Shown piece by piece: positions 54,001 to 62,400 of a DNA stretch of 64,000 nucleotides. How positions within the stretch are numbered: the first letter of the stretch is position 1; every line of letters starts with the position of its first letter. The DNA is from Lentinula raphanica (taxonomy: Eukaryota; Basidiomycota; Agaricomycetes; Agaricales; Omphalotaceae). The notes below the pieces were generated by a model. The model had not been told where the DNA came from. It worked only from the letters and a program-made list of their open reading frames with translations, and did no database searches. Both the position numbers and the translations under genes were made by a program. The DNA lies in assembly GCA_027919835.1 (NCBI GenBank), contig JANVFP010000019.1, positions 744,001-808,000 of the forward strand, given 5' to 3'.

Positions 54001-55333
54001 CATTGCTCAGGGTAGTCGGCGATATATGAAGCAAGGATAGCGTGAACGCTTCGGACGAATCCATCAGCACATTCCATCTCTGTCGGCGCTAGACCTTTGT
54101 TGATCAATGGCTCGAGTATCTTTCGCATGCAGTCATGAAACAACTGACATCCGGCGTCTGAACGCTGACCTTCTGAGTAGCACTCGAGTCGCGAGACAGG
54201 GATGTAACCAAGAAGAGCCCAAGCTCTAGATGAGGGTTTCCGACGTTCTGCCTTCTCTACGTTTCCGATTGTCAAGTATACTGGCCATGCTTTCTTATTG
54301 CCACTGAACGTGGACAGTTGTGTTTCGTCGGAGGCAATGATAATGGGAGCAACAGTTGCGCCTTCAGGAAGCTGCTCCTGCTACGTATGTGAGCTTCAAA
54401 CCAAGATTAACAATACTGGTATCTCACCTGCATTTCCCACCACCAGTTGCATGTCCACATCTCACTGTACTCTCTGTTGGAGGGTACACCATCCTTCTGC
54501 TCTAGATACACCCGTTCTGGACTATATGCCTGGAGTTCTTTGAGCAAAGGATTTCCTAGAATCTCTGCTACACATTCCAAGGGGTCCCGGTGCCAGAGCT
54601 CGAGCGTTTCGGTGAGGAAGTCATTGCTTTCATTCTTCAAATCTCCAACGATTTTCATAGGTGTGCACGTAAACGCAGGCCCTCGTGGAAGAGAGTCGAT
54701 GTACTGAAGGAAACTGCATTTGTTCTTGAACTGAGGTCGTAAATCATTCCGAATCTGAAATACACATCAATCTCGTTGGCTTTTGCTGCAAAAACTTCAC
54801 TCTGTACAGACCTTGCTCAATTTCAAGAATTGATCAATTTTCTCTTGACTTGCGCCTGATTCCATCAGCCAACGCGCAAGCTCCCATTCATCCTGGGATT
54901 GAAATGGTGACCATGGCTCTAGTCCCGCCTTTATCTGCTCACTACGATATCTCTCAAACTTGAGCTCGCATGACCGAAGGGGTTGTCCTGTGGGTCCTGG
55001 ATAGTCTTCTATGTAGTACGATCTGACCTGGTAGACTGATTCTGGGTCATTGGAGGTATCGTCCTCGCAATCTTCAATCTCTACCCCAGGACGCTTGCGT
55101 CCACGGGTTGATCCTTGCAGAGGTCCAGGTTCTAGTTCTGTCCCAGACATAGAAATAGTGTCGTAGTCAAAGACTGGTACCGGATCACTGAGTGAAGATG
55201 TGTCGGTAGAATTCTTTTCTTCAATGGCCTTTTCTTTTGCTTTGCAGGACCTTGCCTGGCTCAAATATGAACGCAAGCCTTGGATAGTGGTGAAAGCCTT
55301 GAGACAGTGAGTGCAATATGTTGTGCTTGCCAT
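45053..55333 (-). CDS. Plavaka transposase, interrupted only by gypsy-2
   Basis: Start MASTTYCTHCLKAF at 55333, a C2H2-like finger in which the first expected His is Tyr. Introns removed, it continues with SCELKFERYRSEQIKAGLEP, PRGPAFTC, LELWHRDPLECVAEILGNPL and WWWEMQ. Then comes IIIASDETQLSTFSGNKKAW with a likely catalytic Asp, CPRC, ITPDLLHQLHKGVF and SEISERLHI. There gypsy-2 enters (4-bp duplication). The frame resumes exactly with DLAKTGYRASNKRN and MVQMTIWLARQEAIQKFSAY, then GLQVARVHLIFLLPPPF, VIQSCHLLPKFGHTANTQW and FYLNPYLRFRDFYLFRH. I found no stop or frameshift outside gypsy-2, so the gene was probably functional until that insertion. Confidence 0.8.
46115..46477 (-). repeat. gypsy-2 3' LTR
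   Basis: On the minus strand TGTAACGGATGG...CCTCTACA. Differs from the other LTR at GAGTTGG/GAGTCGG, TATTCGT/TATTTGT and TAGTCCC/TAGTCTC. Confidence 0.92.
46478..46494 (-). other. gypsy-2 polypurine tract
   Basis: The minus strand reads AAGTGGGGGGAGG immediately before the 3' LTR, the usual plus-strand primer. Confidence 0.8.
46534..47907 (-). CDS. gypsy-2 integrase
   Basis: Carries out strand transfer of the cDNA. The H2C2 domain is complete (HDDLGHKGFYSTRRTIADRF and CHECQ). Catalytic core: HIDVMYMP (first Asp), EITTDNGPS (second Asp) and NGTVEVSHRY (Glu). The C-terminal fold GPMVVVKRTTGGNFRLAELT is followed by RVIPYHARS, with no chromodomain. The frame is open to 47925 but the RNase H frame stops at 47947. 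The two join in frame if a 72-bp GT-AG segment (47979-47908) is removed. No damaged catalytic residue was seen. Confidence 0.88.
   Translation of the reverse strand, partial: GVASDDVMIPCSTWSRTRDEELQGIQTFLTNFVTPSLPDLELRRFIKRASRYFVRGGRLWRREPQGRHQLVIFDPAERLSLLRQSHDDLGHKGFYSTRRTIADRFWWPSIDEDLHWFLKTCHECQIRSTEKVVIPPSISVPATLFRKVHIDVMYMPTVQGYKFIVQGRCSLSRWPEWRMLKKENGKTLGQFIFEEILCRWGGIAEITTDNGPSIIAAVDWLRTRYHITHIWIAPYNSQANGTVEVSHRYIRDGLVKACEGDIRRWILVVAYIFWADRITTRRDTGYSPYYAAHGVEPLLPFDITHATFLFPEVESKLTDADLLAIRAKQLERREDELKTIHEHVVQSRFKSVEAFRRYHENIIRSHKFKPGELVLVLNKRIEAGVSRKALPRYFGPMVVVKRTTGGNFRLAELTGAVSRLRYAAFRVIPYHARSTSHIKVTEFLDPEALAGVAEEDD
47908..47979 (-). other. candidate spliceosomal intron in gypsy-2 pol
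   Basis: GTAAGT donor at 47979-47974 and GCAG acceptor ending at 47908, 72 bp. Removal joins WMNN to GVASDDVMIP in frame; unspliced, translation stops at 47947. A frameshift mutation is the alternative. Confidence 0.5.
47980..50091 (-). CDS. gypsy-2 reverse transcriptase-RNase H
   Basis: Copies the element RNA into DNA. Reverse transcriptase motifs in order: EPSNSSYRSQWFVVGKSDGG, RIVHNLKKLNAVTVRD, TPIGTFRLARIPQGW and NFMDDLPVLG, where FMDD replaces the common YxDD box and keeps both catalytic Asp residues. Then GGTVSAKKLKVG and EVRGFLGTAGVLR. RNase H follows: VTMAVDSSYIACGIVLYQ, SQAKIELYGLFRAF (Glu), VVEMDASYVKGML (Asp) and LKHVPGKDFVGPDGLSR. The start MRMSKVES is not a real start: upstream, LILG-TGA-PWQ shows that the frame was continuous with the protease. 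Confidence 0.9.
50107..50706 (-). CDS. gypsy-2 aspartic protease
   Basis: Cleaves the polyprotein. LMALLDEGAECVSM carries the active-site Asp, but in DEGA rather than the usual D(T/S)GA. VNLAGISGQPVPAEG and SPYDLILG are the later strand and the conserved ILG. The family normally reads ILGRPW; here a TGA (50107-50109) replaces the Arg. The beginning of the frame overlaps the preceding one at an eight-base G run (about 50680), where a 1-nt change shifts the frame. That may be damage, slippage or a sequencing error. Confidence 0.8.
   Translation of the reverse strand: MRRVTTKLKWGGTGQTKKENRKESKDVLNDSPAFTYESKAEIPEKANEMFERMLDVQVPDVTVRDLTALSPALRCAWMDYTKTQRVPTSRTMPLQTVNLRSLSLEYITPVRLIRVTLAGKKELMALLDEGAECVSMTEEIWSQLGVQMNKARKVNLAGISGQPVPAEGCVEFLEIDVDGFKTWSHVYVVKQSPYDLILG
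50618..51009 (-). CDS. gypsy-2 gag-pro linker in the -1 frame
   Basis: About 130 residues, strongly acidic (LAEESGGAKVEEIVDDEVDE, VEEVVEEVFGCGEIVGEVEE), then KKKKEEVEGEKSDDEAKVGG. No catalytic motif. It connects the zinc knuckle to the protease if both the -1 shift at 51010 and the change at the G run near 50680 are taken. Confidence 0.5.
51007..52824 (-). CDS. gypsy-2 Gag with zinc knuckle
   Basis: Forms the virus-like particle. Start MRRVLPIRQG. The capsid-like core has APEKFRGDGTQLKYFLKEFE, VDAPTREYWMTLHGY, LYDAYPGSKQGHHYTRRHLK and WHGIHKADRREILLYM, followed by a Lys/Ser-rich linker and a Pro/Tyr/Ser-rich stretch. The frame meets TGA at 51253-51255 (GQCR-TGA-GPQNG). It then continues through the CCHC knuckle CFFCKENHLLRNC (about 51205-51167) to TGA at 51007. 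The first stop most likely replaced an Arg (CGA), because the knuckle is needed in full-length Gag. The second is next to a slippery heptamer. Confidence 0.85.
51010..51016 (-). other. candidate -1 ribosomal frameshift site, gag to pro
   Basis: On the minus strand, in the Gag frame, the sequence is CC-G-GGT-TTT-TGA. GGGTTTT fits the X XXY YYZ slippery rule and is followed at once by the Gag stop. Shifting by -1 gives TTG-ACG-CGC-CAA (LTRQAVV) and a frame open to 50618, which leads to the protease. Confidence 0.6.
52896..52911 (-). other. gypsy-2 primer binding site
   Basis: Two bases after the 5' LTR the minus strand reads TGGAGCCCACCGCAAG. This would pair with a tRNA ending ...GGGCTCCA, including the CCA tail. 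The tRNA is not identified. Confidence 0.55.
52912..53274 (-). repeat. gypsy-2 5' LTR
   Basis: 363 bp. It contains the promoter for the minus-strand transcript; no strong TATA box was picked out by eye. Confidence 0.92.
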
Positions 55334-55456
55334 GTTCGAGGATCAGAAGACGTGTCAAAATGTGAGTAAATTATTTCGGTTGAGAATTGATGCTCCTAAG
55401 TAGCGTCTTTCTCTCTAGTCTCTCTTTTCTTTCAACCACTATGTGGATATTTTTTC
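55334..55456. promoter_or_regulatory. shared divergent promoter of the Plavaka element
   Basis: Only 123 bp separate the minus-strand transposase start from the plus-strand DUF6532 start, so both promoters must lie here. CTCTCTAGTCTCTCTTTTCTTTC (55418-55435 region) is a pyrimidine-rich stretch typical of fungal promoters. No clear TATA box. Confidence 0.5.
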
Positions 55457-57514
55457 ATGCCTCCAAAGCGGAAATCTGCTGCTATTCCTCAGTCTTCGGA
55501 TATTGAAAATGAAGTTTCCGATGACCACGAAAGTGGCTCAGACATGGAACTCGATTTCCCTGAAGACTACGAGAATGATGAAGACAATAACTACAATAGG
55601 ACAAACGGCAAAGACAGCAACGTTTCCAGAACCAAAAGCCAAAACAGTCATCGTGCGGCTCTCCAGTCCTCCAATGAGCAGCCTTCCAATCGCCGTACAA
55701 GCAACAGGAAAAAGCAAAAAGTGTCTGGTATGTGTTTTCCGCTGAACTTTGTATTTGTTGCTCACGTTCATGAATCATTGAAGATTCCAAGTCAGTTGAT
55801 GTACAAAAACTTCTTCGAAAGAATGCTGAGCTTGAAGATAAGCTTTGGAGGGCCAGTGAGTCGAACTTTTATTTAAACTGTATACTATTACTTATTCATT
55901 TGCAGAAATTCGTCAAGGCAAAACAGCTCAACATAGTAGCATGCAGGATGAGCTTGAAAGTGAGGAAGAGACGCTTCCTACTATACAGCTCAAGCCTACG
56001 GTAAGCATTGCTTAGTGCATGACATGTTTACTAATCCATTCTGTAGGCTACGCCTTTGCCCAGTATTTCCACTCCCAAACCTCCCATGCTCAATTTGACA
56101 CAAATTGCCTCAAAGAAGCCCAAGAAAATATCACGCAACACATACCAGAGCATTGTCTCTGAATCGTTAGTATCTCCGGCAACACCATCGCCTCGGGAAT
56201 CACCCATGGACAAGACTTCCGAGTTGGCAACTAGCAATACTGATAACGACCTTTTCTCTGGAACTACCGACGCTTCACACGAGCACTCACCTGATGCTTC
56301 AAGCGTGCGCTCTCCCGTGTCTGCTCATCATGGAGCCATAGGTATGTACCATCCTGAATTCCGAATAGTATGCTTACTTGTTACTCGATATATTACGCGT
56401 GCCAATAGAAACACCTCCAAGTCAAACCCCGACATCTGCACCAACTCTCACTCTCATTGGAGAAGTCAAAGGCCGTGCCAAAGCCTCCGACTATGGAAAT
56501 GGAGGTGAAGCTTTGATCCTGCGTGCCGTTCGTGACTACGAAGCTCGTATCATTGGCGTCGGATTCTTTCCGGATCCTTCTTTGCAAGGCAAGTGGGCAG
56601 AAGAATGTTTTCGAGGTGCCTGTGAGATTGCGAAGCAGACATACAATTCAGACAAGCCTATCATTAAATTGGTATTTGTCTCACATATTACTTTTCTTGT
56701 GCGTTAACTCACTGTCAGTTACTGCACGCTTTAGATTACAAGCCGAGGTAGCCGCATTCGAAGCAAAGCCTTCAACTATATTCGGACCAAAGTCGAAACT
56801 TGCTACCAATTCGATAGCTCTGGCAAGAAGAAATCAATACGGAAGAACCAGCTCTTGTATCAAAAACTGACAGAAAGAGACTTCAATGCATTTCTGTATA
56901 AGGTCGATCTCATTGTTGCAAAGTTTTCAATCGTTGATGCCTGACATTGCCTACAACAGAAGCGTGAACATCCAAATATCATTGTATTCTTGGGATATAT
57001 CTTCGAGAGCCGCATGGCTTTGGCGTTTGAAATCTATTTCAGCACGATATCTCTGTCCACTCTGGCTTGTGTTTTCACCATGGTGAGTCAAGAGATAACC
57101 TTAACAGTAGCTCGGATCAATCTCATACCTACACCTAGGTTCGTGTTACACTTACAGAATGGTCTACAGGAAAGCTTGAGAAAATCAAGAAATTCAGTGA
57201 ACAAGACTTCAAAGCTCACTACACTGCATACCTCAAAGATCTCGAGCTATGGCACAGTATGAATCCCTCCTTTTCACTGAAACTTCGCTCCAGAATGTTC
57301 AACAAAGTCAAGTAAGTCTAATTCATCTGTCGGAGATAGCTACGTGCTCATCGGCTTCTACAGAGCTAAATTCACTGGAGAAACTAAAGCTCATGTGACG
57401 GCTCATATATCAGGGTCCGTTGAAGAAGAACTTCGAGTGCAGATGAAAAACCGTACCGGAGATACTAGTGAGGAGTCAAGTGAATCTGACTTGGAGCCTG
57501 AGGAAGAAACGTAA
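55457..57514 (+). CDS. DUF6532-type protein, intact
   Basis: About nine exons, all with good GT-AG introns and no internal stop. Start MPPKRKSAAIPQS. The N-terminal half is charged and low-complexity with a nuclear-type NRRTSNRKKQKV. Then TLIGEVKGRAKASDYGNGGE, ALILRAVRDYEARIIGVGFF, WAEECFRGACEIAKQTYN and ITSRGSRIRSKAFNYIRTKV. Later come REHPNIIVFLGYIFESRMAL, FEIYFSTISLSTLACVFTM, VRVTLTEWSTGKLEKIKKF and an acidic end (SESDLEPEEET). This order matches DUF6532 proteins of mushrooms. The role is unknown. Its divergent placement beside the transposase, inside the terminal repeats, points to a partner in transposition. Confidence 0.7.
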
Positions 57515-57939
57515 CTGATGCTCAGTCGCTGGTGGGCGGCCTTCAGCAATGATACCACAAAATCTATAGTAGTACTCTCTTTAATGTTATTGGTTCTTTT
57601 GACGCTCGTCAATGCTGGATTTCAATTTGCAAGCAACGGCTGATATTAGGTACCATGTGAAGAAGAATATTGAATCTACTAAGGATATCTACCTTGCACT
57701 TCTTACTCTACATTGACCAGGTAGTAAGTGAACAGCTGTAGCATTGACTAACACTCCTTGAACAACACAGCACTACCTGACACTATGTAGCACTGTATGG
57801 ACTACAATGTTGTACTACAGCAGACTACGTAGTTGACTCTACCAACTATACAGTGCTACTAAATGGGGACTTGTCTACCGGACTACCAGGACTACCCAGA
57901 CTACCCAGACCTACATTGCAAAGTCTTTTTTTCCTGATG
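57515..57939. other. 3' flank of DUF6532 gene up to the Plavaka end
   Basis: Rich in short CTAC/GTAG repeats such as GACTACC and CAGACTACCCAGA (57880-57915). Such subterminal repeats could be transposase binding sites, which is an inference. Confidence 0.35.
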
Positions 57940-57941
57940 CC

Positions 57942-58954
57942 CTTGAACATCATAGGATGGTTGCAAAGGTATGCCTTTCCTAAGCCTTGAATGCTCAGAA
58001 GAAATTTCTGATGCTGGTACAATTGTCGACTTCATTGTAGATCCCAAAACTACAAGCTGATCCTACTAATCAATCAAGAGTATGTCAATCTTGATACCTA
58101 CTAGTTGGATCCCTTTTAAACTGACCCTCTTATAGAGAAATATCCCCATCAAATTCTTCGCCGCATCCACTCCAAAGCTATACTTGCCCCAAACGGGTGC
58201 TCTGTAATGCTCTGCCCATCTCCTAGGAAGGTCAATATCCTTCGATGAAGCCCAGCTTGAGTTCAAAGTTGCTCGGAGCATTGAAGATGGGGAGGCCAAG
58301 AGAGATGATCCTAAGGCCTTGAGGAAGCTACTCTTGGTAAGCACAATGATAAGAGTCTTCAGCAAGAAATTCACCTTGAGAACAAGTTCTTGACAAAGGA
58401 TCTTATTCCTTCCTAGTACCGACAGTATATGCCATAGATGCAAGGACTCACTGACATTTATTGGAAGGTAGATCAGAGGGGAAAGCTAGAGGGTAGGTGA
58501 CTTGAGCTTGAGGATCACAACAAGGACAATGCCAATGGAGACATTAATTGGCTAGGGCATTCTCTTGGAATTACCTGGGAAGTGATGAGCTTTTTTCCCG
58601 ACTTTTTTTCATTATAGCAGATAAGACAGTGCATGTACATTAGGGAACACCCAAATACAAAATAGTATCGGAGTTGAAGCTTGAAGCTGCGGTAGCATTG
58701 TCTACCAAATAAGGAAGTCGTGTTGGCACCTATAGGTGCCCGCTTTCAAAGCAAGCCTGCTCTTGCATTCAACAATAACAACATCAACACTGTCAACCTG
58801 TAGTCTTTCTTATCTCTCTCTGGAACTGTACTTCTACCATTACCTATTCCCAAAGCCATTAGCTCTATGTTAGAAAGGCGAGTACTAATGCAGAAGTGAG
58901 TATTGTAGGCTCATAGATTTTACAGGGTAACTAAAACGAAGAAACATCACCATC
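57942..58954 (+). other. region upstream of the Ulp1-like gene
   Basis: Exon-like pieces in changing plus-strand frames, for example SIEDGEAKRDDPKALRKLL near 58280. They may be the 5' part of the protease gene or a separate decayed gene. Not identified. Confidence 0.3.
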
Positions 58955-60392
58955 GTGTTACTGGTTGAAATTGCCCTCCCTTTGGTTACATTTGCTAGTG
59001 CAATTGCTCCTGCTTCCAGGAAATCCATGCCTTGGTTGAAAGCTGTCAAGCCTATCTTCAAGTTCCTTTCCTTACGTTCAACTGTGTTTCAACTGTCTCA
59101 AGCAACTCAAACTATTAGGGCGCTTTGGATCATCTTTTTCCTGTTCTTCCTCTTCTCAGTTGCCTTGATCTCAAGGCCTATTCTTACTTCGACTCCCATA
59201 ACAAGCAACTTCAAGAAATTTCTCGACAGCTTTCCTGTGTTGGAAAGATGAAAAGCAACTTCCTCACTCATTGCCACGACAATCTTCCCTCCGACAATCT
59301 AGCCTTGATCGTTCTCAGGAACCTCAACATGCTTCTAACTGACATCCAGAGCAAACAAACTTTTTCGAGACTACCTGGTGGAGACTTTTGGATGAAAATC
59401 CAAAGAGCACTGAAAATTTGCTGACCGTCTTAATGAATAAAGTAATTTTGTCTTCTGATCTTCCTGAATCTTCACTGACTACAGATAGTTTCGAATTCGA
59501 CCTGAAGGATTTTGGAAAGCCATCCTGAACATATCCTACAGAGATTTTGCTACATTAGGAGTGGGACATTGGCTTAACAATGAGATTATCAATTATTTCA
59601 TAGACAAGTGGTGTTCCAGATCGACCAACATGCTAGGCTTTGGGACTTTTTTTCACGGGAAGCTGTCTTTTTGAGGACAAGTATTCCTGTCTCATAGCCA
59701 AAAGATATTTTACAGAAGAAGACGAGGTTAGAGTGAGACATTTTGTCATGAGAAGACAGGTAAGTTTTATGGAAGACAAGAGCTCAGGATGCGAATTGAT
59801 TATCCGGTCTTCTTCCCGAAATTGCTATCTCTAGAGTTTTGGAATTCAGTATTCATCCCCATTCACAAGGGATCAAGCCACTGGTACTCTGCCAGGATAG
59901 ACTTCACCATGCAAAGGATAGACATCTTTGACAGTCTTCAAGAGACTTGCATTGTCAACTGCCAGAAGCCTATATCTTTGCGCAAAAACACCAATCTCAT
60001 GCTGGTAAGGTTAGGCCTTATATTCTCTATTCTGAGTTTCAATCGCACGTAGGCCCTCATGTGGTTAACTGAAATTCTGAGTGAAATCAGGGGAGAATCA
60101 GTCTGCTTAGACAATAATCCTCGTTCTTCCTGGATCTGTGATCCTCATAGCAGGGTATTTGTATTTGCCTTGTAATCCAACATTTCACTCATTGATTCCT
60201 TGTCAGGTCCCCTTTCAACCCAATGCGTACCATTGCGGTGTCCATACTTTGCGGCATCTTCGGCACATCCTGGAATATAGAGAGATAAACAATGGCTTGC
60301 AAAGCAAAAAAGACTGCCTGTCTTTTAGTAGCAACATGGCTGGCAAGTGTTTGAGACTGGCTCAAGAGCTCTTTCAGAATGTAGCCCCTTGA
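58955..60392 (+). CDS. Ulp1-like (C48) cysteine protease
   Basis: Ulp1 proteases cut SUMO or related modifiers; relatives are often carried by transposons. The N-terminal border is uncertain. The core begins AILNISYRDFATLGVGHWL and NNEIINYFIDKWC. A T run at about 59646 breaks the frame between GFGTFF and GSCLFEDKYSC. After an intron: EFWNSVFIPIHKGSSHWYSA with the catalytic His (59879-59881) and IDIFDSLQ with Asp (59930-59932). After two more introns comes VPFQPNAYHCGVHTLRHLRH with the Gln and the catalytic Cys (60234-60236). It ends at TGA 60390-60392. The catalytic residues are all present. The single T-run frameshift could be a real mutation or a sequencing error. Confidence 0.75.
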
Positions 60393-60734
60393 CCTTCCTG
60401 CTATTTTTTGTGCGCCTAGTACCTACTGTACAGTTTCTTGTCATACTCCATGTTGTACTATCTGCTTCTTCCCAATGACATGTAATGCCTCATCAGGCTT
60501 ATGTTCTTTCAAACATGTTACCCTTGTTTTTGTTGCTCTTTTTTGCACTTCTTCTAAAGTTCTTCCTGTCTGTTAGTCTTTCTCATATCTTTTTTGCACT
60601 CCTGCTAAATCTCTTCCCGTCTGTTAGTCTTTCTCATACTCTCTATGGATTTAACCTGCCCCGTTTGCAACAAAGTGTTTTCGAGACCTCAGGACTGCTT
60701 ATCTCACATCAATCAAAAGAACAATGATAAGCAT
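60393..60734. other. 3' flank of the protease gene
   Basis: Holds the 51-bp tandem repeat described next; otherwise nothing recognised. Confidence 0.3.
60539..60640 (+). repeat. 51-bp tandem duplication
   Basis: Two copies of TTTTTTGCACT...CTTCC(T/C)GTCTGTTAGTCTTTCTCATA, five or six differences between them. Confidence 0.75.
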
Positions 60735-61245
60735 TTGAATCACTAAAAATAAACTGATTGAGATTTAAACTGTGATTGAATTCAAGATTTATTAGTTCTC
60801 CAATGTTTCAATAAATCACAGTTCATTGATTTAAATCAGTCTATGCATGGACTGATTTAAACTAGGTTTAAATTGATTTAAATCCCATTTAATCAGATTT
60901 ATCACTCATTGATCAGGTATACTTCAAGGGAAGCCTCATTTTTTGAGCTAAGTATATGCTTCAAACATGAATGTATAGATATACAAGTGATTATGCAACA
61001 AGTTTGAACTGCTGAAATGATATATCAATTATGAATCCCATTGTTTTTCTATATAAGAAGTGATTTATTGTGATTTAAATCAATTTAAACCTAGTTTAAA
61101 TTGGTCCATGCATAGACTGATTTAAATTATAAATTGAATCATGAATTGAACCTTTGAACCAATGAACTGATTGAGATTTACTTTTCTGTGATTGATCAGA
61201 GATTCAATTCATGATTCAATTCATGATTTATCCATTTTCAGGGAA
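60735..61245. repeat. AT-rich inverted-repeat element
   Basis: 60818-60875 and 61070-61126 are near-perfect inverted copies (GATTTAAATCAGTCTATGCA, GGACTGATTTAAACTAGGTT and so on). Both halves are themselves full of GATTTAAATC palindromes. The whole could form a long hairpin. No coding capacity and no clean target duplication seen. Confidence 0.6.
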
Positions 61246-62116
61246 ATAAATTGAATTGAATTGGACCTCTAAACTCTATCAAGAGCTGGGCGCTCAAATT
61301 TCAAACCTAAAAGGGAAACATCACAGCCACCGGTACTTCTTTCCTGAAATGGTTGAAGCCTTCAATGATCGGAGACGTGAGAATCAATGTCATCTCTTTC
61401 TCTTGTCGAACCAAGCCCAGGAGGAAGAACAGAGCCCGCTGCTGGCTGCTTGATGGAGCAATAAATTACACTTCCTTATGTGACATTCTCTTCAAGGGAA
61501 GATTGAAGCTGTAGGAAATTGAAGGCCGAGAATCACGAATGGTGAGCTCCTAGTGCTGTCTATCATGTCAACTTATTGTTTGACCATGATTGAGTAGTTT
61601 CTCATCTGAAAGAGCTCGAGATCAAACTCCATGTTGACCTCTGCTAACAGCATCCTTGAGGGCTTCACCTTTGTCTCATAGTTCAAGATCATGCTCCACT
61701 GTGTTCTTGAGAGAATACAGTCAGAACAATGGTCTACTCCCTCGAAGTCTCTGCTCTTTATTTACTGGCTTCCAAAATGGCTGCTCGTACTTTGCTAGCA
61801 TTTTCTTCACAGTCTGCAATGTGCAAGTGCTCCTGTACATCTCTATTTCTGCACAACAGATGTTTGACACTTATCATTTCCAATTTTTAGATCTATACCT
61901 GTTGGTTTCGTATCCTCCAATAGAGCGCTTCATAACACCTGAGCTGAACATAGGCATACCAACTCTTCTTTAATCCCATCATTACCATCTCTATTCAGTT
62001 CAAACACAGGATGTATTTCCCTCCAACAGCCTACCCCTACCTCCATTGATGCCCTTGGCCGTTCTATTGTTTTGTACTCATCCCTTGAAGATGTGGTTCA
62101 CCAACCAGCTTTCATC
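61246..62116. other. no gene recognised
   Basis: A 65-codon plus frame at 61256 (MNWTSKLYQELGAQISN) and others are short and without family resemblance. Confidence 0.3.
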
Positions 62117-62398
62117 CATCAGGAAAAATATTCTCATCTCTAGAGTTCCCAGAGATACCCCCCAATTCCTAGGCGGCTCAGAGATTTTTGTGAGCTTTGA
62201 AAGATCAAAAAACATCCTAGAGATCCTGAAAGCATCTGAAAGCACCAGAAAGCACCAGAAAGCACCAGAAAGCACCAGAAAGCACCCAGAGAATTTTTAG
62301 AAGCCTCAAAGAACTCAGATACTCTAGGCTCTCTGAGACTACCTAGGAATTGGGGGATATCTCTGGGGACTCTAGAGATGAGAATATTTTTCCTGATG
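62117..62398. mobile_element. Plavaka-like MITE 4 (282 bp)
   Basis: Ends CATCAGGAAAAATATTCTCA and, inverted, CATCAGGAAAAATATTCTCA, identical over 20 bases. Duplication TC at 62115-62116 and 62399-62400. Near each end AGAGATACCCCCC / ATCCCCCAATTCCTAGG pair. A run of about six GAAAGCACCA units lies at 62228-62286. Confidence 0.88.
62228..62286 (+). repeat. 10-bp tandem array in MITE 4
   Basis: About six units of GAAAGCACCA (the first is GAAAGCATCT). Absent from the other MITEs of the family, so it expanded in this copy. Confidence 0.8.
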
Positions 62399-62400
62399 TC

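Larger units (their letters stand above)
44688..57939 (-). mobile_element. complete Plavaka DNA transposon with nested gypsy-2
   Basis: Ends CATCAGGAAACACTG (44688) and, inverted, CATCAGGAAAAAAAG (57939). Flanking 2-bp duplication CC (44686-44687, 57940-57941). It contains a Plavaka transposase on the minus strand and an intact DUF6532 gene on the plus strand, divergently arranged. Without the 7.16 kb gypsy-2 it would be about 6.1 kb. The ends and duplication length match the four MITEs at 7308, 26126, 26677 and 62117. The boundaries are supported by the terminal match only; terminal repeats are short. Confidence 0.7.

Noticed and set aside
60539..62286. CRISPR-like arrays (51-bp and 10-bp tandem units)
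   Set aside because: There are no spacers between units, and the genome is eukaryotic. They are ordinary tandem repeats.
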